NCBI RefSeq assembly: GCF_015471405.1
Contig: NZ_BLVZ01000008.1
Coordinates: forward strand, 62,001-126,000
Direction: 5' to 3'
Source of the DNA: Pseudomonas cichorii
Lineage (GTDB): Bacteria; Pseudomonadota; Gammaproteobacteria; Pseudomonadales; Pseudomonadaceae
Length of the DNA stretch: 64,000 bases
Shown: positions 25,527 to 34,200 of the stretch, piece by piece
Numbering within the stretch: position 1 is the first letter of the stretch
Layout: the number at the start of each line of letters is the position of its first letter
Made by a program: the position numbers and the translations under genes
Notes under the pieces: model-generated
The model's input: the letters and a program-made list of their open reading frames with translations, nothing else
The model's database searches: none
What the model was told of the DNA's origin: nothing

Positions 25527-25838
25527 ATGCTGCAAAACGTTACTGTCGAACATTTTCGTGCACTGCTGGGCAGCCCATGCTCGCTGCAACTGGACGACGG
25601 CAGTCAGTTGCCGATTACCATCTCGTCCATCGACGAAAAACCTCTGGCACGCCTCTCCGACAATGAGCGCCTGCCCTTCAGCGTCAGCCTCAATTCATTG
25701 GAGCCCAGCACCTTCGTCGATGGCCTGTGCGCCATTGAACTGCCGGAACTGGGCAAGCTTGAAGAAGTATTCGTCTCCCGCGTTCCCCCAATGGGGCGTG
25801 ATGCGAACCTGGCCTATTACTGCATCAGCTTCAACTGA
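25527..25838 (+). CDS. DUF6916 family small protein
   Basis: 103 residues starting 'MLQNVTVEHFRALLGSPCSL' and ending 'LAYYCISFN'. Length and both ends match the DUF6916 family, small beta-rich proteins of unknown function usually encoded next to tail-collar proteins. No signal peptide or membrane segment. A ribosome site (CTGGAGTCG) lies just ahead of the ATG. The stop is one base before the convergent GNAT gene ends, so the two messages overlap at their 3' ends. It might be a chaperone or accessory factor for the tail-collar protein; that is a guess. Confidence 0.7.
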   Translation: MLQNVTVEHFRALLGSPCSLQLDDGSQLPITISSIDEKPLARLSDNERLPFSVSLNSLEPSTFVDGLCAIELPELGKLEEVFVSRVPPMGRDANLAYYCISFN

Positions 25839-26336
25839 TCAGCTGGCTTTGGACTGACCCGGATACCAGACCAGCCGCTCCGCAGCCACATCCCGCTCTT
25901 CGACCTGAAACCCAAGCGCCAGATAATGCTGGCGCGCATGAGGGTTATTGGCCCAGACCACCGTTGCAACAGGACAACAGACCTTTTCGGCAGCCTGTTG
26001 CACGCCTTGCAATACCGTCCGCCCGTAGCCCTTGCCCCGCGCCGCCGGAATGAACGCCAGATACAGCACACGAATTTCATTGGGGCCAAAGTCCACCACC
26101 AATGCGCCGATCAAGGTGCCAAGCTTCTCGATCACATAATGCATCGCATTGGGAAACCCGTTGCCCACGCCGGATTCCTGAACGCGAAACTGCTGAGCGA
26201 TGACCTCCTCCACCAGATCGCGCTCGCCATCGATCAACTGCAAATCAGGTCGAGCCGAATGATAGAGCGACTGTATGAAAGGACTGTCCGAGTCACGTGA
26301 GGGCCGTACTTCCAGCCCGTCTGCATTGTTCAACAT
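25839..26336 (-). CDS. GNAT family N-acetyltransferase
   Basis: 165 residues with the GNAT core: 'VLYLAFIPAARGKGYGRTVL' is beta4 plus the acetyl-CoA pyrophosphate loop (R-G-K-G-Y-G), followed by 'NPHARQHYLALGFQVEERD', the usual C-terminal helix and strand. I chose the ATG at 26334-26336 (AGAGGA upstream) over a TTG 12 codons earlier that would overlap the M50 gene. It is the last gene of the exporter operon, 32 bases after the M50-HlyD gene. Its substrate is unknown; modification of the exported protein is one possibility. Confidence 0.8.
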   Translation of the reverse strand: MLNNADGLEVRPSRDSDSPFIQSLYHSARPDLQLIDGERDLVEEVIAQQFRVQESGVGNGFPNAMHYVIEKLGTLIGALVVDFGPNEIRVLYLAFIPAARGKGYGRTVLQGVQQAAEKVCCPVATVVWANNPHARQHYLALGFQVEERDVAAERLVWYPGQSKAS

Positions 26337-26368
26337 CAGTGTCGTCCTCTTTCCCTGGAAACCACTTT

Positions 26369-28465
26369 TCAAAAACCACTTTCACGAACGCCCAGTGCCG
26401 CCAGCCTTCGCCAGGTCGAGCCCAGTAGCGACTCACTGCGACCTTGCAATACCGCTACACCTCGCAACGGTTGAACCGGCGCTTCAATCTCGTCCATCAC
26501 TTTCAAACGTACACCGTATTGCGCCTGTACCGGCTCGGCACGGTGGTTTTCGTCGCGGCGCACGGCAATCGGCCCGTGGTGATCGGACGCCAGCGCTTCC
26601 TGATCCAGATAGGAAACCCCGTTAGCGTCCACATCCAGCAGCTCGACCTGTAGCGACGGGCGCATGGGGTCGTCAGCGATAAAACGTCCCTTGTCTCCTG
26701 GCGCTATACGCCACAAGGCATCTTCAGCCAGATAACCACGGATGCGCGTACCGCCCTCGACGATCCGGGCCAGAGGCGTCTGGGTCGAAACCCAACGGCC
26801 AGGGCTCAATTGCGGCATGAGATCACGCACCTGACCGGCCTGAGGAGCACGCACCAGCAAGCGTTCGCGCTGGGCTGCCAGACCGCGATACTCGGCCACG
26901 GCGCTGGCCAGACGCTGTTCGATAATGCCAACGTCCGCAACCGTCTCACTGCGTCCTGCCTGACGGCGCATCTGCAATTGCAGGATCTCGATTTCCCGAC
27001 GCACGATGGCCTGGCGCGAATCGACGTCTGGCGACTCCAGCTCTACCAACACAGCCCCCTGCTCCACCGCCTGGCCGTCCTGCACGTTCACCTGCTTGAC
27101 CCTCGCGGCCACAGGCGCATGCAGGGCCGTCACCCTCCCGGCTTCCAGCATGACCGGCAGCTCGACACTGCTGCGCCAAGGCACCACCAGCAGCAATACC
27201 AGCGCCAACAAGCCTGCGCCGCTGAGCAAGACCCTGGGCGTATGAGCCTGTTCGCGGTTGGCCCACCAGTGGCGCGTTTCCTTGAAGATCGGCAGAAAGA
27301 TGAACCAGCCCAGCTCCACCAGCATCAGGAAAATCCCTAGCAACTTGAAAAACAGGTGATAGACCGCCAGCGCAATCCCGAAAAACAGCACCGCACGCCA
27401 CAGCCAGGACAGATAACCCCACCACAACAGGCGACGCTGCATGGCCGGCGTCCATGGCTCAGGCGCAGGCAGGCCGTAACCGAACAAGGCCTCGCGCAAC
27501 CGCCAGCGACACAAGGCAAAGGCCCGGCCTTGAAGGTTGTCCACTTCCCACAGGTCACTGATCAGAAAGTAACCATCGAAACGCATGAACGGGTTGAGAT
27601 TGACCACCACCGTGGTCAGCCAGGTCGCACTGGCAAGCATGAACGCTGCCGTACGTGCAGGCCCGTCGGGCAGCAGCGACCAGGCCAGCAAAGCGATACA
27701 GGCCAACAGCATTTCGGCAAGGACACCACCTGCGCCGATCAGCAAACGGGCGCGCCGGTCATTCACTCGCCAGGCATCGCTGACATCGGTGTAGAACAAC
27801 GGCAGCAGCACCATGAATGCAACGCCCATGCTCTGCACACGACACCCGGCACGCTTGGCCATGAAGGCATGGCCGAACTCATGACAGAGCTTCGCGAAAA
27901 ACAGCGCCGCACCAAACGCCAACGCGCCACCTAGGCTGAACAGATGAGGGAAGGTTCCAATGAATCGCTGCCAGTCACGTGCGACCAGAAACACCCCGAG
28001 CCCCAACGTGACAGGCAGGCCATAGCGCAGGAGTGAGGGGCCAAAGCGTTTCAGCCAGGGCCAGGCCCGATTGAGAAAAGCATCCGGGCGCCACAGGGGA
28101 ATGCGGAAGAACAGGTATTGATGCAACAACATCTGCCACAAGCCGTGACGCGAAGCAGCCGCCTTGCAGGCATAGCTTGCACGCTGGTCCGGGTCGGTCG
28201 AAGCGATCAGGTCATGGCTGCGAAGAAAGATCAGCAGCTCTTCCACTTCGTTATCGCCCAACGGCAGGCCGGGCTCACGGTTCGCGGCCTGCAACACCTG
28301 AGAGGCATCACCCAGCGACCAATGGCGCAACAGGCGGATAGCCTGAGCGCCAAGCTTGAAATAGCGGCCTCGCACCGGATCGGCCAGGGTCCAGCGTGGT
28401 GACCCGTCGAGTGCAGGTGCGGCAGAAGAAAGCTGCAGATCCGCCCGCAGGCTGGGCAGCGCCAT
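26369..28465 (-). CDS. M50 (site-2-type) membrane metalloprotease fused to HlyD adaptor domain
   Basis: 698 residues. About 1-95 look like a PqqD-type winged helix ('RYFKLGAQAIRLLRHWSLGD'). A polytopic M50 domain follows, with the zinc motif HEFGH at 195-199 inside a membrane helix and the second motif NPFMRFDG at 291-298; His, Glu and Asp ligands are all present. From about 430 on is a HlyD/biotinyl-lipoyl adaptor region ('MLEAGRVTALHAPVAARVKQ', 'DGQAVEQGAVLVELE') with a coiled-coil hairpin. It abuts the GAF-HlyD gene (TAA then ATG). Such proteins pair with MFP and TolC partners but no ATPase; this one could process, recognise or transport the cargo. Confidence 0.85.
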   Translation of the reverse strand: MALPSLRADLQLSSAAPALDGSPRWTLADPVRGRYFKLGAQAIRLLRHWSLGDASQVLQAANREPGLPLGDNEVEELLIFLRSHDLIASTDPDQRASYACKAAASRHGLWQMLLHQYLFFRIPLWRPDAFLNRAWPWLKRFGPSLLRYGLPVTLGLGVFLVARDWQRFIGTFPHLFSLGGALAFGAALFFAKLCHEFGHAFMAKRAGCRVQSMGVAFMVLLPLFYTDVSDAWRVNDRRARLLIGAGGVLAEMLLACIALLAWSLLPDGPARTAAFMLASATWLTTVVVNLNPFMRFDGYFLISDLWEVDNLQGRAFALCRWRLREALFGYGLPAPEPWTPAMQRRLLWWGYLSWLWRAVLFFGIALAVYHLFFKLLGIFLMLVELGWFIFLPIFKETRHWWANREQAHTPRVLLSGAGLLALVLLLVVPWRSSVELPVMLEAGRVTALHAPVAARVKQVNVQDGQAVEQGAVLVELESPDVDSRQAIVRREIEILQLQMRRQAGRSETVADVGIIEQRLASAVAEYRGLAAQRERLLVRAPQAGQVRDLMPQLSPGRWVSTQTPLARIVEGGTRIRGYLAEDALWRIAPGDKGRFIADDPMRPSLQVELLDVDANGVSYLDQEALASDHHGPIAVRRDENHRAEPVQAQYGVRLKVMDEIEAPVQPLRGVAVLQGRSESLLGSTWRRLAALGVRESGF

Positions 28466-29785
28466 TTACAGGCCTACGCTCTGACGCAAACCAGCCAAAG
28501 GCCTGCGCAAGAGATACAACGCCAAAGGTGCTCGCTCGCCAAAGACCTTCGCAGTACCACGCAACCCGATACGCGGCGGCGCATCAAGGAAGCTCGCATC
28601 CAGGCGATAGGCCAGTTGACCACCTGGAGTCGGCTGCGCCTCATAAGCCGCACGCTCCAGACGAGCGGAATGGCGGTGCAGAGGGTCGCTGTCGAGGAAC
28701 AGAGCGATTTCAGCGTCCGGCTCCAGAGCGATGGCATCGCCGACCGCCAATTCAATGCGCAGCTCGGCCTGGGACGGATCAGCGATTTCCAGCAGGCGCT
28801 CACCGGTCTGGACCGGCTTCCCCGTCCAGCGCTGGGCATCGGCAAAGACCGCGATACCGTCACGCTCGGCACGAACCTCGCTGCGCTTGAGCAATTCGCG
28901 GGCGTAATCGCGTTCTGCACGCTTTTGCTCGACGCGAGCCGCCAGCAGGTCGACCTTCGAGCTTGATTCGGCATCGGCAAAGGCGCGTTGCGAGTTGGCT
29001 TTCAGTTCGGCTTCGGCGACACCCAGCGTGCGCTCGGCCACATCGGCCTGAGCCTTGAGGGTGGTGTTTTCAAAACGCACCAGCAGGTCGCCGGTCTTGA
29101 CCGGCTGGTTGGGCTTGATCAGAAATTCGGCAATCACGCCGTCCAGTGGCGCAGCCACCACGCGACCGGCCAACGGCACGACTTCGGCAGGAGCCAGAAC
29201 CGACTGGCGAACCGGGATCAGCAGGCTCAGCAGTGCAACAGCCACCAACCCCACCTGACGCTTGCGACTCAAGCGCAGGCGCCAGGATTTGCGCGGCTTC
29301 AACGCCAGCCATGCATGGCTGTAGGTATCGCCCAGTTGCGAAAGCAGAACCTGCTCGGGCGCAGCCCAGGGTTTGTCACGGGCCAGCCACAAGCCGCCGA
29401 ACACTTCGCCTTTATGATCCAGCAACGGCAGCCAGAACACATGGGTGGCCGACAGGCTCTGCCAGTCTTCGCGAACCGAAGCGGTGAGCGCATCCATCGC
29501 AACGACACTGGCGGGCTTGGCTTTCTCCAGCTTGAACAACTGAGCGACTGCATGCTCGACGAACGCGACAAAGGGCGCATTGGGGTCAATCACGCTGACG
29601 CCCGTCACTGCACGCACCTTGCCGGCAATCACCAGCGCAGCATGGCGAAAGCCGAACAGCGGCTGGCCGTCATTCACTAGGCTGTAAGCCAGTTGATCGG
29701 TCGTGCGGGCAGCGCGGGTCAGGCGTTCAACATCGAGGAACTGGGCAAAGACCCGCTCCACCACTCCAGGTACAGAAGCGTTCAC
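28466..29785 (-). CDS. GAF-HlyD fusion: periplasmic adaptor with cytoplasmic sensor domain
   Basis: 439 residues. Residues 1-165 form a GAF-like domain that stays in the cytoplasm ('FRHAALVIAGKVRAVTGVSV', 'FWLPLLDHKGEVFGGLWLA'). One transmembrane helix at about 177-191 ('VGLVAVALLSLLIPV') leads to a HlyD region with lipoyl half ('VVAAPLDGVIAEFLIKPNQP') and coiled coil ('LLAARVEQKRAERDYARELL'). A GAF domain on an adaptor is uncommon outside this exporter type and suggests ligand gating. The start is a GTG that overlaps the stop of the preceding HlyD gene (GTGA), so the genes are coupled. Confidence 0.83.
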   Translation of the reverse strand: MNASVPGVVERVFAQFLDVERLTRAARTTDQLAYSLVNDGQPLFGFRHAALVIAGKVRAVTGVSVIDPNAPFVAFVEHAVAQLFKLEKAKPASVVAMDALTASVREDWQSLSATHVFWLPLLDHKGEVFGGLWLARDKPWAAPEQVLLSQLGDTYSHAWLALKPRKSWRLRLSRKRQVGLVAVALLSLLIPVRQSVLAPAEVVPLAGRVVAAPLDGVIAEFLIKPNQPVKTGDLLVRFENTTLKAQADVAERTLGVAEAELKANSQRAFADAESSSKVDLLAARVEQKRAERDYARELLKRSEVRAERDGIAVFADAQRWTGKPVQTGERLLEIADPSQAELRIELAVGDAIALEPDAEIALFLDSDPLHRHSARLERAAYEAQPTPGGQLAYRLDASFLDAPPRIGLRGTAKVFGERAPLALYLLRRPLAGLRQSVGL

Positions 29786-30564
29786 TTAAGCTCCGGGAAA
29801 CGTGCGGTTCCGCTCATGCCCGCCAACAGGCCCTCGGACTTTGGCAGACCGGCCACCAGCAGCAAGGTCTGGCTGCCTTCATCGATCCGCGCACCGAAGC
29901 GCTTGATGGTGGCGGTCAGTGGCTTGCCGGTTTCGTCAGGCACAAAACTGAACGTCTGACCGGCCTTGAGCTTGCCCATCCAGCGGGACGGCACCAGAAG
30001 GTGGATTTCCAGAGTACGGTTATCGACGATCTCCAGCAGCGGCGTGCCGGCGGAAACGCTTTCATAACGCTGGACCTTGCGATCCACGACCTGACCGTCA
30101 TACGGCGCAATCACGCTGCAACGTTTGACTTGAACCTGAAAGACGCTTGATTGCGCCTGGGTTTCAGCGACCTTGGCCTCGGCCCGAGCCACCTCGAATC
30201 GACCGACGGAGTTGAGCGCAGCCAGTTGCCGGTTGTGCGCCAGTTCTTCACTGGCACCACGACTCGCCGCCTGGGAAGCGTTGAGCTGGGCCTGATAGGC
30301 CGAGCAATCGAAACGCGCCAGCGTATCGCCCTTGTTGAAGGTTTCACCTTCGCGCAGCGGAAGATCGACTATACGCCCGGCCAGTTCACTGGCGAGCACC
30401 GCCTGATCCTGTGCGCGCAAGACACCACGCGCCTCACTGGAGGCCGCGGCCTGAGCGCCTGTGGAAGCATTATCCAACAACGGATCAACCTCGGCCGGAG
30501 TCTGCGCCTGAGCGACACACACCACACCGAACAACCCGAAAAACAAACCGTGCAAACACCGCAT
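29782..30564 (-). CDS. Small HlyD-family periplasmic adaptor
   Basis: 260 residues with a cleavable signal ('MRCLHGLFFGLFGVVCVAQA'). The lipoyl halves are 'GRIVDLPLREGETFNKGDTL' and 'VIAPYDGQVVDRKVQRYESV', joined by a short coiled coil ('QASRGASEELAHNRQLAAL'), and a beta-barrel follows. It is the first gene of the exporter operon and the only fully periplasmic adaptor of the three. It likely bridges the membrane-bound GAF-HlyD/M50-HlyD parts to the lipidated TolC-type channel encoded at 14711-16231. Confidence 0.85.
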   Translation of the reverse strand: MRCLHGLFFGLFGVVCVAQAQTPAEVDPLLDNASTGAQAAASSEARGVLRAQDQAVLASELAGRIVDLPLREGETFNKGDTLARFDCSAYQAQLNASQAASRGASEELAHNRQLAALNSVGRFEVARAEAKVAETQAQSSVFQVQVKRCSVIAPYDGQVVDRKVQRYESVSAGTPLLEIVDNRTLEIHLLVPSRWMGKLKAGQTFSFVPDETGKPLTATIKRFGARIDEGSQTLLLVAGLPKSEGLLAGMSGTARFPELK

Positions 30565-30684
30565 ACCGGAGACTCCTTGTCGGATGAAACCAGTCTACGG
30601 CAGCCGTGATAAGCGTCAAGCCAATAGCCAGTATCTTTGCTGGGTGCCGGCTTCGGTGTCTGGAATATTTCTGCTCACCCAGGC

Positions 30685-30770
30685 AGGAGCCAATTCATTC
30701 GCGAGAGGCCCGCATATCCGAAGAGAAGCTACCGTCTTCAATGACGTCTCGCGGATAAATCCGCTCCTAC
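30685..30770. repeat. REP pair, degenerate
   Basis: Two diverged REPs, AGGAGCCAATTCATTCGCGA at 30685-30704 and TCTCGCGGATAAATCCGCTC at 30747-30766, face each other in the 215 bases between the HlyD operon promoter region and the chpC 3' end. Nothing else is visible in this gap. Confidence 0.65.
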
Positions 30771-30779
30771 TGAATCGGC

Positions 30780-31250
30780 TCAGACCAGCCCTGCATCCAC
30801 CACCCACTGCTCAAGCGCCACAAGGTCCGGAATGCGGGCCACGCTTTCTCCGGCCTGGACAGCAGCCAGCTCCAGTTCGGCCAAGGGCACATCCACGTAG
30901 CTCAACTGGCTGTCGACCTTGAATGAGCGCGGGATACCCTGGGTCAGCAAGGCGATGAACCTGACGTCGTTACGACCGCCCAAGGCGTTGAGGACGACGA
31001 TACGCGCCCGACCTCCTACCCGGGGACGACCGCCGCAGGCGGCTTCAAAACTGATCAAAGGCAATTTCAGTTCGCGCCAGCTGATCGGCCCCAGATACCA
31101 CTCGGGCGTGTCAGGTTCGGCCGTGCAGTCCTGGTAATCGATCAACTCCGCGACCGCGACATTGGGCAGCAGCAAGGAGCGGTCGCTCAACGGCAGGACC
31201 AGCCCTGTCAGCATGGTGAGGCGGTTGGTTTGAAACGCTCTTTCAGACAT
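30780..31250 (-). CDS. chpC: CheW-domain protein ChpC of the Pil-Chp system
   Basis: 156 residues of CheW fold, starting 'MSERAFQTNRLTMLTGLVLP'. It contains 'PEWYLGPISWRELKLPLISF', the strand pair that docks on kinase and receptor. In P. aeruginosa ChpC is a second CheW-like adaptor linking receptors to the ChpA kinase. The ATG at 31248-31250 overlaps the chpA stop in ATGTCTGA, so I prefer it to a start seven codons upstream. It follows chpA directly; the chpB methylesterase gene that separates them in P. aeruginosa is absent. Confidence 0.82.
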   Translation of the reverse strand: MSERAFQTNRLTMLTGLVLPLSDRSLLLPNVAVAELIDYQDCTAEPDTPEWYLGPISWRELKLPLISFEAACGGRPRVGGRARIVVLNALGGRNDVRFIALLTQGIPRSFKVDSQLSYVDVPLAELELAAVQAGESVARIPDLVALEQWVVDAGLV

Positions 31251-34200
31251 CAACCTGACTCCAGTGGGCAATGCTCTCCAGCAGAACCGACTCCTGATAC
31301 GGCTTGCTCAGGTAATCGTTGACGCCGATAGCCATGGCCCGATCGCGGTGTTTCTGGCCAGAGCGGGAAGTGATCATGATGATAGGCAGGTCCTTGAGCT
31401 GTTCGTCGTGGCGAATCTGGCTGGCGACTTCAAAGCCGTCCATGCGCGGCATCTCGATATCCAGCAACATGACATCCGGTGTGTGCTCCTGCAGCAGGCT
31501 CATGGCGTCGATTCCGTCCTTGGCGGTCAGCACACGCATGCCGTGGCGTTCCAGCAGACGGCTGGTGACTTTACGCACGGTCACCGAATCATCGACCACC
31601 ATGACCAGCAGAGGCCGGGTGTGCTCGATTTCACTGAAGGCCGGCGCTGTCAGCCCTTGGGCCTGCTGCGTCTGCGAACGGCTTTGCAGGGCGCGGATCT
31701 GTGCCAGCAGGTCCAGAATGAAGATCACCCGGCCATCGCCCAGAATCGTCGCCCCGGATATTCCCTGCACCCTGGCAAATTGCGGGCCCAGGCTCTTGAC
31801 CACGATTTCCCGGGAACCCGCCAGCGCATCGACCTGCACAGCCAGCCATTGCTCCTGCAAATGCACCAGCAGCACCGGCAATGGCTGCAGCTGGCCGGCA
31901 AACCTGGGCTGGCCGCCATTGAGCAACTCACCCAGATAACGCAGTTCATAACTGCGCCCGCCATAGTGATAGCGCGGCGGGCTGCTCTGGTAACAGGTTT
32001 CCAGATCGTTGGGCATGACCTGCACGATGCCGTCGATGGTATTGAGCGGCACCGCATACTGCTCCTCGCCACACTGCACCATCAGGGCACGGTTCACCGA
32101 AACCGAGTAAGGCAGGCGAATCCGGAAACGTGTGCCTTGCCCCGGCACCGAGTCGATGACAATCGAACCGCCCAGTTGCTTGACCTCGGCATGCACGACA
32201 TCCATCCCGACACCGCGCCCGGAAATCTGGGTGATGATCTCGGTGGTGGAAAACCCGGCCTGGAGGATAAAGGGCAAAACCTCGTCATCGGATAGCTGCG
32301 CATCCTCCTGAATCATGCCGCGCTTGATTGCCTTGCGTCGCACGGCCGCAATATCCACACCGGAACCGTCATCGCTCAATTCGATGACGATATCCCCGCC
32401 TTCATGCATCAGGTTCAGTTGAATATGACCCTGCTCCGGCTTGCCTGCGGCAAGACGCCTTTCGGTGCTTTCCAGACCATGATCCACCGCATTGCGCAGC
32501 ATGTGCTCAAGCGGCGCGACCATACGTTCCAGGATCGTACGGTCCATTTCACCGTCGGCATTGCCCACGTCGAACACGACGTTCTTGTGCAACTGCGAAG
32601 CAACCTGACGCACCACCCGGCGCAAGCGGGGTACAAGCCTCTCGAAAGGCACCATGCGGGTTCGCATAAGGCCTTCCTGCAAATCCGTGTTGACCTTGGC
32701 CTGCTGCTGCAACAGCGTTTTCGCGTCACGGGCGCGGCTGCCCAGGGTTTCCTTGAGGTCCAGCAGGTCGGAAGCAGACTCGAACAAGGCTCGCGACAGT
32801 TGCTGAAGCTGCGAATGCCGATCCATTTCCAGCGGGTCGAACTCTTCATAGCCCAGGCGCTCGGCTTGTACCTGATTGCGACTGAGGATACGGCCCTGGG
32901 TCTCCATATCCAGACGCCGCAACTGATCACGCATACGCTCGATGGTGGTTTCCATCTCCACCAGCGTGACTTGCGTATCAATGATCTGCTGCTCTATACG
33001 GCCACGAAAAATAGAGGTTTCACCCGCCAGATTGACCAGCGTCTCCAGCTGTTCGGCCGCAACCTTGACCATTTCCGGGCCACTGCGCTCACCCTCCGGT
33101 TCGGTATTGCCCGGCACAGAGGGAGGCGCAACCATGGGCGCAGGCTCAGGCGCCTCAATGATCGAGGTGTGAACGACAGGGTCGAGGCTGGCCAGCTTCT
33201 GGATGTTCTCGATCAGCAAGGCGGCGCTGGGCAAAGGCTTGTCCGCACGCACCGCGTCGAGCATGTCGACCAGGACGTCATGGCCGCTTTGCAGCAGGCT
33301 CAACATCAACGGGCTCGGCTGCATCTCCCCTCTGGAAAGGCCTTCATAGAGCGATTCAAGCTCATGGGCCAGATCGCCGATCGGGGCGATTTCGACCATA
33401 CGCGCACCACCTTTGAGGGTGTGCAGGTCACGCAGCAGGTTTTCAACTTCCAGCAGGTTCTGCGGATCAGCCTGCCAACGCGCCAGAGCTGCGCCCGAAC
33501 TTTCGCTGAGGTCGAAACCTTCTTCAAGGAATATTTCCAGCAACTCCGGGTCGCGCTCCGCGGCATCCTCAGCCTGCGGTTCGAGCGGCCCGGAGGCCAT
33601 ACCGGCATCGCTGCCTGCGGTGACAAAAGTCCCCTGGCGAAAGCTGACAATGGCTTCGATCAGTGGCGCAGGATCTGTCAGCCGGTGATGGTTTTGCAGT
33701 TGCTCCAGCATGCGGGCCAGATGATTGTGGCTGGCGCGCAGCAGCCCGGCCAGTTCCGGCGAATAACTGTAACGACGGTCAATCAGGCCTTCATACAAGA
33801 CTTCCAGCTCATGGCCCAGCGCCGCAACCGGCACAATATCGGCCATCCGGGCACCGCCCTTGAGGGTGTGCAGATCGCGCTGCAATGAAGGCAATGGCAG
33901 GGAGCTTTCCGGATCATCCAGCCAGCGCGTCAAGGCATGCCCGGCGCTATCGAGGATATCGACGGCTTCTTCAAGGAAGATTTCGACGATTTCATCGTCC
34001 AGGCCCGGCGGTTCGGCACTCGGGGTTTCGTTCGCCAACTGTGCAGTGGCTGCATTGAACTCTGTGATGCTGGGTGCCCGCGCCCCGTCGCTCTTGATAA
34101 GCCCCATGGCGGAAGGGTCCAGCGCCTCGTCGAGCAGTTCGTGCAAGGCGCGGATGCATTCGGGGCGAGGGTCGACATCCTGCCCGGCCGCCACCTGATC

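Noticed and set aside
24885..25838. Prophage tail remnant
   Set aside because: Only the collar fold and DUF6916 are present; there are no other tail, capsid, lysis or integrase genes and no attachment-site repeats.
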